Of a DNA stretch of 64,000 nucleotides, positions 11,007-22,862 are shown piece after piece; within the stretch, counting starts at the first letter, position 1; each line of letters begins with the position of its first letter. The DNA is from Gnetum montanum (Eukaryota > Streptophyta > Gnetopsida > Gnetales > Gnetaceae): NCBI GenBank assembly GCA_015680685.1, contig MNCI01026430.1:112230-176229 (forward strand), given 5' to 3'. A program made the translations under genes and the position numbers. Under the pieces are notes generated by a model. It did not search any database. It was not told where the DNA came from and saw only the letters and a list, made by a program, of their open reading frames with translations.

Positions 11007-13440
11007 ATGTCTTCTTCTTCTCATAGGCATGAAGATGTCAAATCATCGATCTCATAGGACTGCAAAGTGGTATATACTCATCCAAATGAGTATGTACTGG
11101 ACTTCACCTTCATCCTACATCAGGATGAATAGTTGCGATGGTGTGATATGGAGGGCAACATCATATTGCCCCTTGATCGATCTATGCCCTAGATGTTGTT
11201 TCAAACCCTTAAAAAGTTGGACATATTAGATCTTCACAAGGAATACATTGTGAATGATCATGACACTTGGGACTACCATCCCACTAAAACACAATGCAAG
11301 CGAGATTGATACCAGGTGAAGCACCATAAGTTTATGAAGGGGAAAGATTTCACTAATCCCTTGTTCCTCCTAAATCAAGATGACAATGAGGATCCTTCCT
11401 TTAAATATTTTCAACATGAAGATTCTCCACCCCTTATTGTTGGTAATGAGGGTTTGACCTTGAACCTATGATCCACTATTCATAAACTAGGTTTGGAAAA
11501 AAGTGACAGTCAAGGTAGGGACTTAGGTAAACATCAAAATATTAAAGGATCTAAGGATGGTAGTTGTAATGAACAAAGAAGTGGTGGCGAACACTACGAT
11601 GGTGGTGGTCCACCTTCCTCTTCATCCAATTTTGAACATTCCTCTTCATTTGTTAATTTCATTAAAGCCACTATCAAAATAATCATGATGAAGGTGATCA
11701 ACAAGACAACAATGACCGTTAAGGCTGTCAAGAATGCAAAGGTGGTAGGAACCATCATTGGCGTCATCAATGCAATGATGATGATGAATCTCTATTGGCA
11801 ACTAGAAGTATGGTTAACATTGTAGAGGTAGTTAAAATTCCAACCAAGCACATGAAAGATAGTTGGATCAAGTGCTTAGACATGAAAAATATCCTAAGCT
11901 TTGAGGGGAGATACAACTCTAATCCATAAACACATCTACAAGCTTTCCATGATGTCTGTGCCTTACAAAACATTGAAAATGATTGGCAGAAACTCAAGCT
12001 TTTCCCCAGGATACTCATCAAGGAAGCTAAAACTTGGTACTGGTTCTTGGAGTTGGAATCCATTCACCAATGGAGTACAATGTTAGAGCTATTTAATGAT
12101 AAATACCAAACGTACTCTAGGGTGTCTAACCTGAGAAGGCAAATCCAAGGTTGGAAACAGGGAACACATGAACCCTTGGATGCCATCATTGGCAAATGCT
12201 ATTCACTATTACATTGATATCATGGTCATGGCTATTACCAAAGGAAATAAATCCACCACACCATAGATGGGCTCGTAGTTGAAATTAGAATAACTCTTTG
12301 GGTTTATGCTCAAGGGAGATTATTTGAATTAAGAGCTCATCAAATCCAAAGGCTTATAGAGTAGGTAGTAAAAGAAGAAGGTGAGTTACAAAAAAGGGAA
12401 AGTGTGGAAGAGTATAATAGTGACCCTTCCATTTGGAAAAGAGAGGTTCGATTTTGTGACGAGGAGGAGTCACCACTTGATGAAGTGATGAACAGGCAAA
12501 CCTTACCTATTCAAAAATCTATTTTTGATATTTTGGCAAAGGTTGATAAATCATAGAACTTTTGGATGAAAATTTACAAATTTCTATGAAGATTGCTAAA
12601 GCATCCAAAGAATAGAATAGTGATAATGAACATAGGAGATAAAAAGAAGCCAAACGTGCCTATTAGAGAGGTAAGGGCAAAGTTGTTGCTGTTGAGGAAG
12701 TTGTGGAGACAGACTCTGAAGATGATGTTGGTTGTGACATCTATCAATACAAACATCCAAAGGGGTGTTGCCTTATGGTGTTACACTTACAAGAGTCTAG
12801 GGTATACACATTAAATGGTTGACTAGCACGTAGGTAAGCACCCAGACGATTGTCTTATCCTCAAGGCAAGCTAAGGCAGTTCCAAACACAACAACAAGCT
12901 TACTATGGAAGTAGAGCTCCACCACAATCATATGAACAATACCAATAGTGGCACCAACCAAAATTGTATGGAATGCCACCACCAAGGCACCGATACCCTT
13001 ATAAGCAACTAGATCCATATGGGTACTACGTTTAACAACCTATTTCTCTGAGAAGTTCTGCAAGCCATGCCTCATTTCAGCATCACTATTAACCTCTAGA
13101 GTACCACTGAACACATTTACCATCCACTCGGGGAGAGAACCCATATCCATACCACCCTCCATATTTTTTTGCACCAATCCCTCCACCCTTAACTCAATTA
13201 CCTCCTACTCCATCCATGCAGGGAGAAATTCCTTCACAGTTATAGCAATGCAATGCTATGAGGGTTGTATACTTACAATTGATTTTTCTGCGAAGTGGTT
13301 TGGATAATTGATCCAGGAAATGACCCTTGTTCCAACCCAACAGTCCTCCTAAACCATCACAACCTAATGTGGTTGGTTGCCCTACATCTCTAACACCCTC
13401 ATTCTCTACATCAAATGCCTTCGAGTGCCTTTCAAACTAA
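11007..13440 (+). pseudogene. gag pseudogene of element A
   Basis: Gag is the structural protein of the virus-like particle. The ATG at 11007 (MSSSSHRHEDVKSS) is chosen because copies B and E show the same frame and context, with ATT and ATA at the start codon. An N-terminal region (DFTFILHQDE, about 11100) is followed by a Ser/Gly/Asp-rich linker (11480-11760), the DDESLLATRSM motif (about 11785), the core gag domain with WYWFLELESI and FNDKYQTYS (about 12030-12120), NLRRQIQGWKQ (about 12130), a Lys/Glu-rich stretch, and GCDIYQYKHPKGCC (about 12728-12770), a knuckle-like motif whose second Cys is Tyr. A Pro/Gln/Tyr-rich tail runs towards protease. Several TAG codons replace Gln and there are frameshifts. 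No gag stop is evident before protease, so gag-pol may have been one polyprotein. Confidence 0.85.
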
Positions 13441-16400
13441 ACATCGCCTTGGATTCGCATAGTGATTTTAACTCATGCTGTTTCTAATTGGATCAAGGCT
13501 AGCAATCTTCCCATGAAAAGATCTAACTTAGGAAGTCCACTCATTTACCTATAAATTTCTGGACATAAGCCATGCAAGGCTCTTCTTGATTGTGGTTTTG
13601 ATGTCAATGTCATCTCTCATGACATGTACAAGGCATGGAACCTATCACCTCTTAAGAAGAGCAATATCCTTTTAGAATTGATAGACCAGTTAATCACTAT
13701 TCCCTTGGGATTAGTGAAGGACATTATGACCACAGTTAGTGGGTGGTCCTATCCTATCAATTTTTTGGTGATCAAGATTGACAACTGCAAAGGTGACTTC
13801 CCCATCATTATGGGAAGGGCTTGGTTAAGCATGGTTGATGCACGTATGGGCATAAGGGACCTCTTCTTAGAAATCTCCAAGGAAAATGAATTTGGAAGGT
13901 TAGAGAAGAAGCATATTCCATGCATTGCATATAGCGATATGGGTGCAATTGTGTGCAAAAGATTTGGTCCATCAAAAATACATAAATTAAAGCATGCAAT
14001 CAGTGTGCACAAGAAACAAATATTCAAAGGTGTCTGTACACAATAGCCATAAAATAGGAGGGCACCCAATGGTTGATAGCTAACTTAGGAAGAAGCACAT
14101 TATGCGTGGAACCAACTAAGAGCCTAACATGTTCTTATGTTGAAAACATGGATGAACTTGGGCAAGTTCATCACAAACTCTCTAATGATGAAGATGATGA
14201 TACCTATTGGAGAGAGTTGGAAATCCCTAATAACTTCAAGTAAGATCCCCTAGAGTTAAAAACTTTATCAACCAGCATGGAGTATGCATTCTTAAACAAT
14301 GGTAAGCTAGTCATAATTAATGTCAAACTTGCTCTTGAACAAAAAAAAAAGCTGTTAAAGGTGGTTAACAAATGGCCAACAGCCTTTGCTTGGTCATATC
14401 TTGAGCTAACTAGAATTGATCTAAGGATATGCCAACATTGCATTTACATCAACCTAGCCATGAAACCAAGGAGATAGTTGTAGAGATGGCTAAACCCCAA
14501 ATTAAAGTAGATCATTAAGGAGGATATAGAACAACTCCTCAAGGTGGGGTTCATCTATCCCATCACGGATAGTGACTGGGTCAGCCCACTCGTAATTATG
14601 CCAAAGAAAGATGGTAAGTGGTGGGTCTACATCAACTTCACGCTATTGAACATGGCAACATTTAAAGATCATTTTCCATTACCATTTGTGGACCAAGTGT
14701 TGGACACTATCTTTGGGCATTGCTATTATAGCTTCTTGGATGGTTATAGTGGCTATAATGAAATCCAAACTACGCTAGAAGATTAGGTGTAGACAACATT
14801 CACGAGTTCCTAGGGGACTTTTGCATATTGTAAGATGCCATTCGGTCTAAGCAATGCCCTTGCAACATTTTAATGCCTAGTCCTTAGCATCTTCCAGTAG
14901 CAAATCAATAGTGGTGTGGAGTCTTCATGATGACTTCTCCACCTATGAAGCTACATTTGACCAAGCCTTGGAAAACCTTGAGTAAGTACTGAAAAGATGT
15001 GTAGAAAAAAATTTGTAGCTCAACTCACAAAAGAGTTATCTCATGGTCTAGGAAGGCATTGTATCAGGGCACAAAATTTCACAAGAAGGAATTGAGGTAG
15101 ACTTAGAGAAGATAAGGGTCATCCAAGAAATAACATGCCAACTAGAGACAGTTAAAGATATTAGATCATTCCTTAGACATATTAGCTACTATTGGAGATT
15201 CATAGAGAATTTCTCTAAGATTGCAAAGCTGTTGGTCAAGCTGACGAAGAAAGATGCTCCATACATTTGTACCAAGGAATGTGAACATGCATCCCAATAG
15301 TTGAAGGAAAAACTCATAGAAACTTCAATTCTACGGGCAGCAGATTGGTTCAAACCATTTCACATAATGATGGACACATCTAATTATGCTTTGGGAGTGG
15401 TGCTTACATAATTGGATGATAAAAAATTCCATATTACATCCACTATGCAAGCTAAAGCATTGTAGGTGCACAACTAAATTACACCACCATGGAAAAAGAA
15501 CTAATGGCAGTGGTGTATGCTCTTAAAAAGTTTAGGTACCATGTGCTTGGTTATAAGGTATTTGTATACATGAGCCACAGTGTCATCCACTTCCTAATGA
15601 ATAAGTTGAACGTGAGCCCTTGTATCATATGGTGGCTCGTGATCTTGCAGGAATTCAATCTCATGATGGTAGATCGAAAAGGGACTGAGAATGTGGTTGC
15701 TGACCACCTCTCTCGGTTAAGATGGGATAACAAAGAGGAGGAGAGCCCAATCTTTGATTAGTTTCTAGACAAACTCCTCTTTATAGGATTAATAAATGAC
15801 CAAGGACCCACAGAAATAAAATGGTATGATGGCATCCTCACTTACGTTCTTACTTAGGCACTGCCACAATACTAGGACTTTAGGAAGAAGCAATAGTTTC
15901 TTCATTGGATCAAATACTTCATGAAAATCAATGGACACCTCTACAAGGTATGTGCTGATGGCATGATTCGTTGGTATGTCCCTAATGAAGATTAATTACG
16001 TGTTCTCTAGGATGCTCACGAAGGACCTTGTAGAGGCCACTATGTAGGGAGATGTATGACCATAAAAATCTTGATGGCAGGATACTATTGGCCTACATAT
16101 TCAGGGATGCCCACTAGTTTGTTAAATCTTGTGAATGTTGTCAATGAGATGGTGGGATGACTACTCGGATGGAAGGTCCTCAATAGTGGATTCAACCACT
16201 AGAGCCCTTTGACATATGGGGCATTGACTTCATGGGTTCCATCACACCCATGTCCAATGGAAAGGTGTATATCATCATAGTAGTTGACTATTGCACAAAA
16301 TGGGTAGAAGCAGCAGTTGTTACTGACTGTACATCATCCATTACTGCTAGATTTATACAACAAAATGTTGTAAATAGGTTTGGGGTGCCATGTGCATTAA

Positions 16401-17170
16401 TTTCTAACAATGGAACTCATTTCACAAGTGCCACTTTTAGAAAACTAATGCAACGCTTGGGGGTTAAACATAAATTAACAACACCCTATCAGCTTTAAGC
16501 CAATTGTCAAGCAAAGATAACCAATAGGGGGATTATAAAGATCATAACAAGGACCATTAGTAAATATAGGAAAGATTAGAGTAGAAAAGTTAACGATGCC
16601 CTATAGACCTATCGCTCAACATGGAAACTTCCTATTGGCTACTGTCCCTACAAGCTAGTGTATGGAAAACTTCCAAAACTTCCAATTCAATTCAAGCTCT
16701 GTACACTCTCAACAGCTTGTGATCTAAATCTTTGCCTAAGTCTAGCACAACAAGAAAGATTGATCAACCTCAACGTGCTAGATGAAAATTGATTGATGGC
16801 CCTATCTTCAAATGAGGTGCACAAGGCATTTAATAAGCAACATCATGACCTCAAAATATGGAAAGTGAAATTTCAACTAGGAGATAAGGTTCTCTACTGG
16901 AACCCCACACATGTACCCTAGAAGACAAAGTTTCAAACATTGTGGAAAGGACATTATATAATTGATCAAACCTTTTCCTTTGGGACCATGTTAATCTACA
17001 AACCTGAAAGCCCAAATGGAAAGTAATTGGTCAACATCCAACAAGTGAAAGCTTTCTTCGAACCAAGATAAGGTAGTACAACTACCACCTCAATGGATGG
17101 ACAACCACGCTCTATTTTCTAGATCTCCTCTATTCAACATAGTTTTGGGGGAGATGGCCATCCATGTTAA
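13441..17170 (+). pseudogene. pol pseudogene of element A (PR-RT-RNase H-INT)
   Basis: Pol copies element RNA into DNA and integrates it. Protease: CKALLDCGFDVNVIS near 13573-13612, with DCG in place of the usual DS/TG. RT: FAWSYLELTRID (about 14385), SDWVSPLVIMPKKDGKWW (about 14575), DGYSGYNEI (about 14740), CKMPFGLSNA (about 14829). The catalytic FMDDFSTYE box at 14918-14950 is broken by two single-base losses. RNase H: HIMMDTSNYALG (about 15360), MEKELMAVVYAL, then GTENVVADHLSRL ending about 15720. Integrase: zinc-finger start HEGPCRGHYVG (about 16018), WGIDFMGSITP (about 16218), ISNNGTHFTS where SDNG is expected, and GDKVLYWNPTHVP (about 16880). The frame ends in a GGDGHPC tail at a TAA (17168-17170) that copies B and E share. 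Dead through many stops. Confidence 0.88.
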
Positions 17171-18630
17171 CCATCCACATGGCTTCTCAGTCTTTCATTT
17201 TTTGGTTTACACTTTGTTGATTTTTACACTTATCTTTGATTTTTCGTTCTATTGATTTTCTCAATTTTTGTTTTACAACATTGTTAGCATGTTTTACCTT
17301 TCTTAAGTAAGTTTACAGTTTTTCATATTTTACTTTGTTTTATTTTGTTCAAGTGTGAATTTTCATTATTTATGTTAATAAAAGTGCTTTATAACCATAG
17401 GACATAATGCCACTGTTGTTGTTTGCTAATAATGGTTGTGCTTAATGTTGTGATTGTCAATGTCTAGTTTCTATTTTTGAATTTTGATGTCTGATAACTA
17501 TGACATGGTTTATTTTTCATGGAATAGGCAATGATTCCATGTCATCTGCCCATCAATAGACTCTATGGTTTTCCTTGTTCTGGGAGCTTGAGATCCCTTC
17601 CATTAAAAGAAAATTTTAATCAATTGGTAACCTTGGTAGTTTTAAAATTGGGAAGGATTCAAAGGTTTGTAGAGGATGTGACTTTAAGGGGACTCAATAC
17701 TCTTTGTACACTTTTGCTTACTTGAGTTCTTGGGTGTTTTTCATGAACTTCTTACCATTCCATTCTAATCACTAATAGGAATTCAAATAAAGTCTTTACA
17801 TGGTGTGGTTCCCATCCAAAAATTCAAAAAAAAAAATGATGGAAACTCAAAGCACACCCCTTAGACAAATAAATGGGCTACAAGCACTAGTTATGGGACT
17901 AGAAAGACATGTTACCCATGCTTGAAGGTCCCCTCTAAGGTCCTCTCTCTCTCACTTCCTACTTCTCTTTTTTTCTCTTTATGGAATGGTGGTTGTTTTG
18001 TGGGAATAGTCTTGTATCTTGAGTGGGTTGATCGTTCTTACAGTAGTGATGCAAAGTCATTGAAATAGGTTGGTTTTGGTTTGGACTAAGGATGGATCTT
18101 CCCAAGTCATTTTAAACACATGTTCCACAAGGGACTTCTTATGACCTCAATTTGGAATTCCATTCCACCTCCTCAGTCATCCATCAATGCTACCATAACT
18201 CACCTCATCATTGGTTTCTATGTTATGTTCACTGTCTTAGTATGATGTGTTGGAATTCTTAGATAGATTCTTTTTAGTTGGTCCTTAACCTTTCATCATC
18301 ATTAATCAACAATGGGGCCCATGGACTCCTTAGTTGGAGTTATGCAAGGGCAACAAAGGCATGTGCGTGCTATCGGGAGGATCCACTTGCATATCTCTTG
18401 GTTTGGTTAGTTAAGTCCCTTACCTTAGACATTGCTACAATCCTATCTTTCGCACATTCCATTATGCAAACCACTTTGTGCTCTTTGAACTCTCTTTCTT
18501 TATTTTTCTTAATTTTCTCATTTTTTGGGACTTCAACATCCTCTTCTCACATTTTTATCATGTTCATGTTTGTTTGGGCTTTCATTTGCCCCTAATTTTG
18601 TTTAAAATCTCCTTGTAATTTTCAAGTTTT
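17171..18630 (+). other. Long spacer between pol and the third-ORF unit (A)
   Basis: About 1.5 kb with T-rich and CT-rich tracts and no convincing gene. It is collinear with the spacer of copy B (28216-29726), and parts also align with the spacers of copies E and C, so it is an ancestral part of the family and not a random insertion. A 105-codon open frame at 18278-18595 has a hydrophobic, Ser/Phe-rich end but is not kept open in copy B, so it is not called as a gene. Confidence 0.6.
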
Positions 18631-18633
18631 AAC

Positions 18634-18700
18634 TTGGTCAATGATGGCCAATAACTGCGTCAATGAGGCCCCATTGATGCAACTTAAAAATAGTATAAAT
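18634..18700 (+). promoter_or_regulatory. Internal U3-like promoter block upstream of the third ORF (A)
   Basis: Decayed repeat motifs (TTGGTCAATGATGG, GCGTCAATGAGGCC, CATTGATGCAAC) are followed by AATAGTATAAATACT, with a TATA box at 18694-18700. The same block is far better preserved in copy B (28115-28215), where the motifs read GTTGACTAGGCC and GTCGAC exactly as in the LTR U3. It sits about 150 bp upstream of a splice donor and about 440 bp upstream of the third-ORF ATG. Promoter function is inference from motif reuse and conservation in two copies. Confidence 0.6.
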
Positions 18701-18846
18701 ACTACCAAACACTTTGCATATTTTACATTTGGTCCATAATGCCCAAAGAGTTTTTGCAATTTTTAGAGCCTAGAACCTTTAGGAGCCTATAACTCTTGCA
18801 TTGTTTATCTGAATCACCCCATTCTTTGATCTTGCAATTACAAAAG

Positions 18847-19139
18847 GTAAGCTCTTAGTTGTGGGGGTAGCAAACCTCAAGGTTTTAATGGTAATTTTTT
18901 TAAAATTTTTCCTAACTTCCCCAAAGGATTAAGATATAAAATGCTATTAAATCATTAATGTTTGAGAATTTAACCCTTCCAACAACTTTAGTAAACCAAA
19001 GATTAAATTAATAATTAAATACTTAATCCATCTAGCCAGAATCACACCTTAGCCATGTGTAATCTCTTTATGAGATAAGGTATTCCAGTCATTTTGAGTT
19101 GCATAATATTTGCTAATCTATTGTTATGTGTGATTATAG
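18847..19139 (+). other. Probable 5'-leader intron of the third ORF (A)
   Basis: A strong donor (AAAAG|GTAAGCTC at 18847) and an acceptor (GTGATTATAG|ATGG ending 19139) bracket 293 bp of T-rich sequence. The acceptor abuts the ATG of the third ORF. In copy B the donor (TGAAG|GTAAGCTT at 27967) is conserved in the same place, while the acceptor AG has become AA. The conserved position supports a real intron, but splicing from an upstream exon of the genomic RNA is an alternative. Confidence 0.55.
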
Positions 19140-21969
19140 ATGGTACCTAGACCAAAGAGATTGCAGGAGGAAGGACCATTGCAACTACAAGAGAAATGAC
19201 CCAAAGGAGGAAAAGGCCAACAAGAACATGGTTAAGAACAAGTTGAGGCAACCCACACAATAGGACCTCTAAGAGATGAGGTTGAGGTGGAATCTATTCG
19301 ACAGATTCCCGAAGAAGAAGCTACATCTAAACACTTGTAGTGAGGCAAGGCACTAGGCCTTATACCTAGACTAGAGGTCACACTCACACAGGCCTACCCT
19401 GACATAATTAGGAACCATGAAATTCAATGCTCAGTTCACTAAGAACTAAACGTCGGGCTATTCCTTGAAAGGGCTCCAAAAGATGTTAGAACTCAATTGC
19501 AAGCTTCTCCCATGTGGCCAATCATCACTTCTAGTGGGGAGTGATACATTGGAGAAATGTATCTCTTTTGAAATAATAAGAAAGTAGGAGCCACTGTGAA
19601 AATTAAAGACATCCAAGTGTCCTACTCAATAGAAGCCATTAACGTAGGAACATAGTTGGCAAAGCTATCAATGCATGCCAATCTAGGAGCAAAGAAGAAG
19701 TGGACTCAGTGGTATTATGGGGTCCCACAAGGAGTTTGGCACGCTCACATTGGTGAAGCAAGTGTATTTTAAGATAGTGGCCTACCACCTCAATCCAATG
19801 GTGAGGCCCAGTAAGGTGATAACCTTCTCTGCCAGAGCATGAGTCACTCTAAGTGGGAAATTCCTAATGAACCTTCCATAACTAATCTATCTAGAGATTA
19901 AGAAGCACTTCAAGGAGAATGAATGTGGAAGGAAAACCCTACCCTTTCCTTGCTTGATCAAGAAATTATGCAAAAGGGTAGGGATAGGCCACTACACAAA
20001 TGATACATTTAGGCATGCTCTTAATGCTTCATGGGCCGAGATGATGAACGATAATATGCTTACCACATCCATAGAAGAGGAGCAACAACAACCACCTCCA
20101 CCACCTACTCATGAGCAACCACTAAAGGCCTACACTATAGTTGAGCGCATGCAAAAAATCTGAGAGTAGCTCTTGCAATAGTAGGAGTAACAAGTAGGAA
20201 CTAGTGGTGGAGATTCATCTACATATAGACCAACCATGAGTTACCTCAAGGAAGTGGCTTGTACAATTAGCCAGATGGAAGGAGGTGGATCAATGTTTGC
20301 CCAACGAATGTAGTTGCCTGCAAGGTCAAGTCTAAGTACTTAAGAGGTGATAGTGTCTTTCTCTTAGCATCATCTATTCTTAGAAATCTCTCGGAATGCC
20401 ACTTCCTTTTCTGTGTGCTTGGAGGAGGATGAGGAGACAACCGTATTGGTGATGCAGCACCAAGGGCAAGAGACAATTGTGAAGATTGTTGCTAATAAAG
20501 TCACTAAGGCATTAAATGCACCTGCAACACATGTACTAGATGTTTCTACACTTAGGGATGTGTAGACAATTGTAGGGACAATCAGTGGAAAATTGAATGT
20601 AGCCCAGCATGAAGAACTGTTGGACCAACTAGTGGGAACCGGGCAACCAATTCTAGATATCTTTGATTTTCCAGATAGCATCACTACCATCTAGCTAGAG
20701 TTATTGAAGGTAAAGGGAAGTGCCTCATCTTAGAAGGGAAACTTGAAATAGCTCAAGCATATAATCAATGTTTGGCTATTGAAGTTGTGGAATTGCATGC
20801 CCAAATTATTGACCTTGCTCTTATTAACCCTACATTGATACAAGACAAAGCTTTTTAGCAACTTCAGGAACAACTAAATTAGGTTGAGGGAGAAATGGTA
20901 ACGACAATCTTCAATCAGTTCGTAGTAGAAGCAACAACTCATTCAGTGCGAAAGGACTTGATTAAACATGCTAGGAGAATGAAATATTGACCATAGAAAA
21001 TCATCACCTATGGAATGTTAATGCACAAAAACAACAACTAGAAGAATTCATCCATCAATAGTAGAAACAACTTGGTAGAGCAAATGCAAAATTGAGGAGA
21101 TTGGTAATGGAGAATTGTAATCTCTCCATGGAGGAGGTTTGTGATTTATGCCAGAAGTCAGCCATTAAGATCGTCACCTGGAAAAATGAGGCTTTGAAAT
21201 GTGAAAAAGTTAAAATTCATTACAGAGTCTAGGTTGGCCTACAGAAGGAGGTGAATGAAGGCATATCCAATTGATGAAGGCAAATGTTAATGAGGCCCTC
21301 TAGCAACTCTTGTAGGGTAGAGAAATGTGGCAACCCATTGTCAATGGGATTGATGCCTACAATAAGGCAGAAATTCACATGAAGGAGTTGCAAATTGAAG
21401 AGATGATAGAGTACATGGAGTTCTCCAATCTCTACTATGCAAACCTAGCAATATTGACTACTGGACGATTGTGGTATGAGATTGAAAAGTAAGTGGCTAG
21501 CTCGTACTTATTGTATGAGGCCCAGTTCAAGAATCATAAAGACATCAAGTAGAAGCTTGCGGTGGCAAATGCGAAACTCAAGGTTCTCATGAGAAAATTC
21601 ACTGACCAAAGATCAATCACTGAGAACTTGGCCAAAAGAATGAATGACTACTAGACATTGCAAGACACAGTCTGAGCATTCAACATCGAGAGCAAGTAAT
21701 TCATGGCTTGATTTGTCAACGTAAAAGAGCTACTTCAAGTATTGACTTGTCCTTGGGATATTCTAGTTTGCATCGGTGAAGTTGCATGGACTATGAATGA
21801 TCCCAAGAGTAAAGAAGAGAAGATTAAAGCATTACTAGATGCTTTTAGTCTTTCACTAGAAGTTGCATTAGCAGTAGGACAACCACAACCACCTTAGCCA
21901 CCAATTGTGCCTAGAGCTAGAGAAGGTCTGTTGGAGCCTTAGGAGCCTCCACAGCCTGGGATCATGTGA
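19140..21969 (+). pseudogene. Third ORF of element A (plant-transposon-protein-like, probable coiled coil)
   Basis: Sense-strand ORF of roughly 940 codons, now broken by stops, between pol and the 3' LTR. It starts MVPRPKRLQEEGP at the splice acceptor. The N-terminal third holds a conserved segment ending GRKTLPFPCLIKKLCKRVG (about 19930-19985). With its copy-B partner it resembles the domain found in Athila ORF-1 and in plant-transposon-protein families (VTAFSAYAYATL, then a FPCLI-RV pattern). A stretch rich in Gln, Pro and Glu follows, then a long Lys/Glu/Leu-rich region (about 20700-21700) that looks coiled-coil-like, then LTCPWDILVCIGEVAWTM and a Pro-rich tail (QPQPPQPP). No membrane segment or signal peptide is seen, unlike env-like ORFs. 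Both copies have TAG near the end (21940), so the true end may be there. Exact function unknown. Confidence 0.65.
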
Positions 21970-22175
21970 TTTTCTCTTTTGTCTTCATGCCATTAGAGGA
22001 TGTTCTTGTCCAATTTTTTTTATACCATGATCAATTTTATAATTTGGTTGATCCATACACTGGGCACTCAATTTTGTTATGTTTATTTTATCTTGTTTTG
22101 TTATGCCAAGAGCTAGTCAATAATCCCATACCTTCCCAATTTTGAAAAGAACTAGAGCATAAGTTTTCATTTAGT

Positions 22176-22185
22176 CATGGGGGTA
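22176..22185 (+). other. Polypurine tract of element A
   Basis: CATGGGGGTA directly precedes the TGATG start of the 3' LTR. Such purine tracts prime plus-strand DNA synthesis. Copy B has the equivalent GTGGGGGTA before its 3' LTR. Confidence 0.7.
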
Positions 22186-22862
22186 TGATGAAATGTGGTT
22201 TGTTGCATCAATTGGGCATTGTTGACTAAGCCTTATCGACGTAGTCTGCTACATTGACTAGGCCTCGTTGACTAGGTCTTGTACACACAATCTGTTGCAT
22301 CGATGTAGCCCCATTGATGCAGTGGTCTATCCTGGCCTATAAATACATGATCACCAGCTACATTTATGGCATCAAATTTCATAGTAGTAGTAGAGCTTTT
22401 GCAATTTATTTAGTCAAAAGTTAGAATATTTTTCTTGAGTGTCCGCAGCAGGAGTCATTAAGTCTACGAATCTTTATTTGAGCATTGTTGTACCTGAACA
22501 CGACAGTGTGTGCATTAATAAAGATGAGGTTCTTGATAAACCTTGTAGGATTATGGATGGTTTAAATGTGTCATTTATGAATTCAATATTTTTAGTTATT
22601 TATTCAATGTTTTCCAGTAATTAGGTTGATTAAGCTAATTAAGTGAGATAAGGTAAATAGGTGAAATACATAAGTATGACTGCTTCAAACATAGCATGTA
22701 TTCGCTTGGTAATCTAAGCAACATTATTGCTTGATGTGCCTAGTAGCATAGTGCTTGGTAAGCCAATAGTGGATGTGGGTTTAGGATGTGTATAGAAGGT
22801 GGGAATAGATGCTTATGTTAGGATTAGTTAGAGACTAGTTAGTTAGTTAATTTAGATTAGTT
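22186..22862 (+). repeat. 3' LTR of element A, truncated
   Basis: It begins TGATGAAATGTGG and matches the 5' LTR through TTAGTTAGTTAATTTAGATTAG, then stops about 205 bp short of the expected end. TATA is at 22338-22344 and the polyadenylation-like AATAAAGATG is near 22518. Compared with the 5' LTR there are many scattered substitutions, showing an old insertion. Confidence 0.85.

Larger units (their letters stand above)
9972..22862 (+). mobile_element. Athila-like Ty3/gypsy element A with a third ORF
   Basis: Nearly complete element of about 12.9 kb: 5' LTR, tRNA-Asp primer site, gag, protease-RT-RNase H-integrase, spacer, internal promoter-like block, intron-like segment, third ORF, polypurine tract, and a 3' LTR cut short at its U5 end. 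All coding regions contain stops and frameshifts, and the two LTRs differ at many sites, so the copy is old and dead. The missing 3' edge means no target duplication can be checked. It lies tail to tail with the related copy B, separated by about 0.83 kb. Confidence 0.88.

Noticed and set aside
18278-18595. Possible small env-like protein (105 codons, hydrophobic C-terminus)
   Set aside because: The equivalent part of copy B has no matching frame; the hydrophobicity comes from T-rich DNA.
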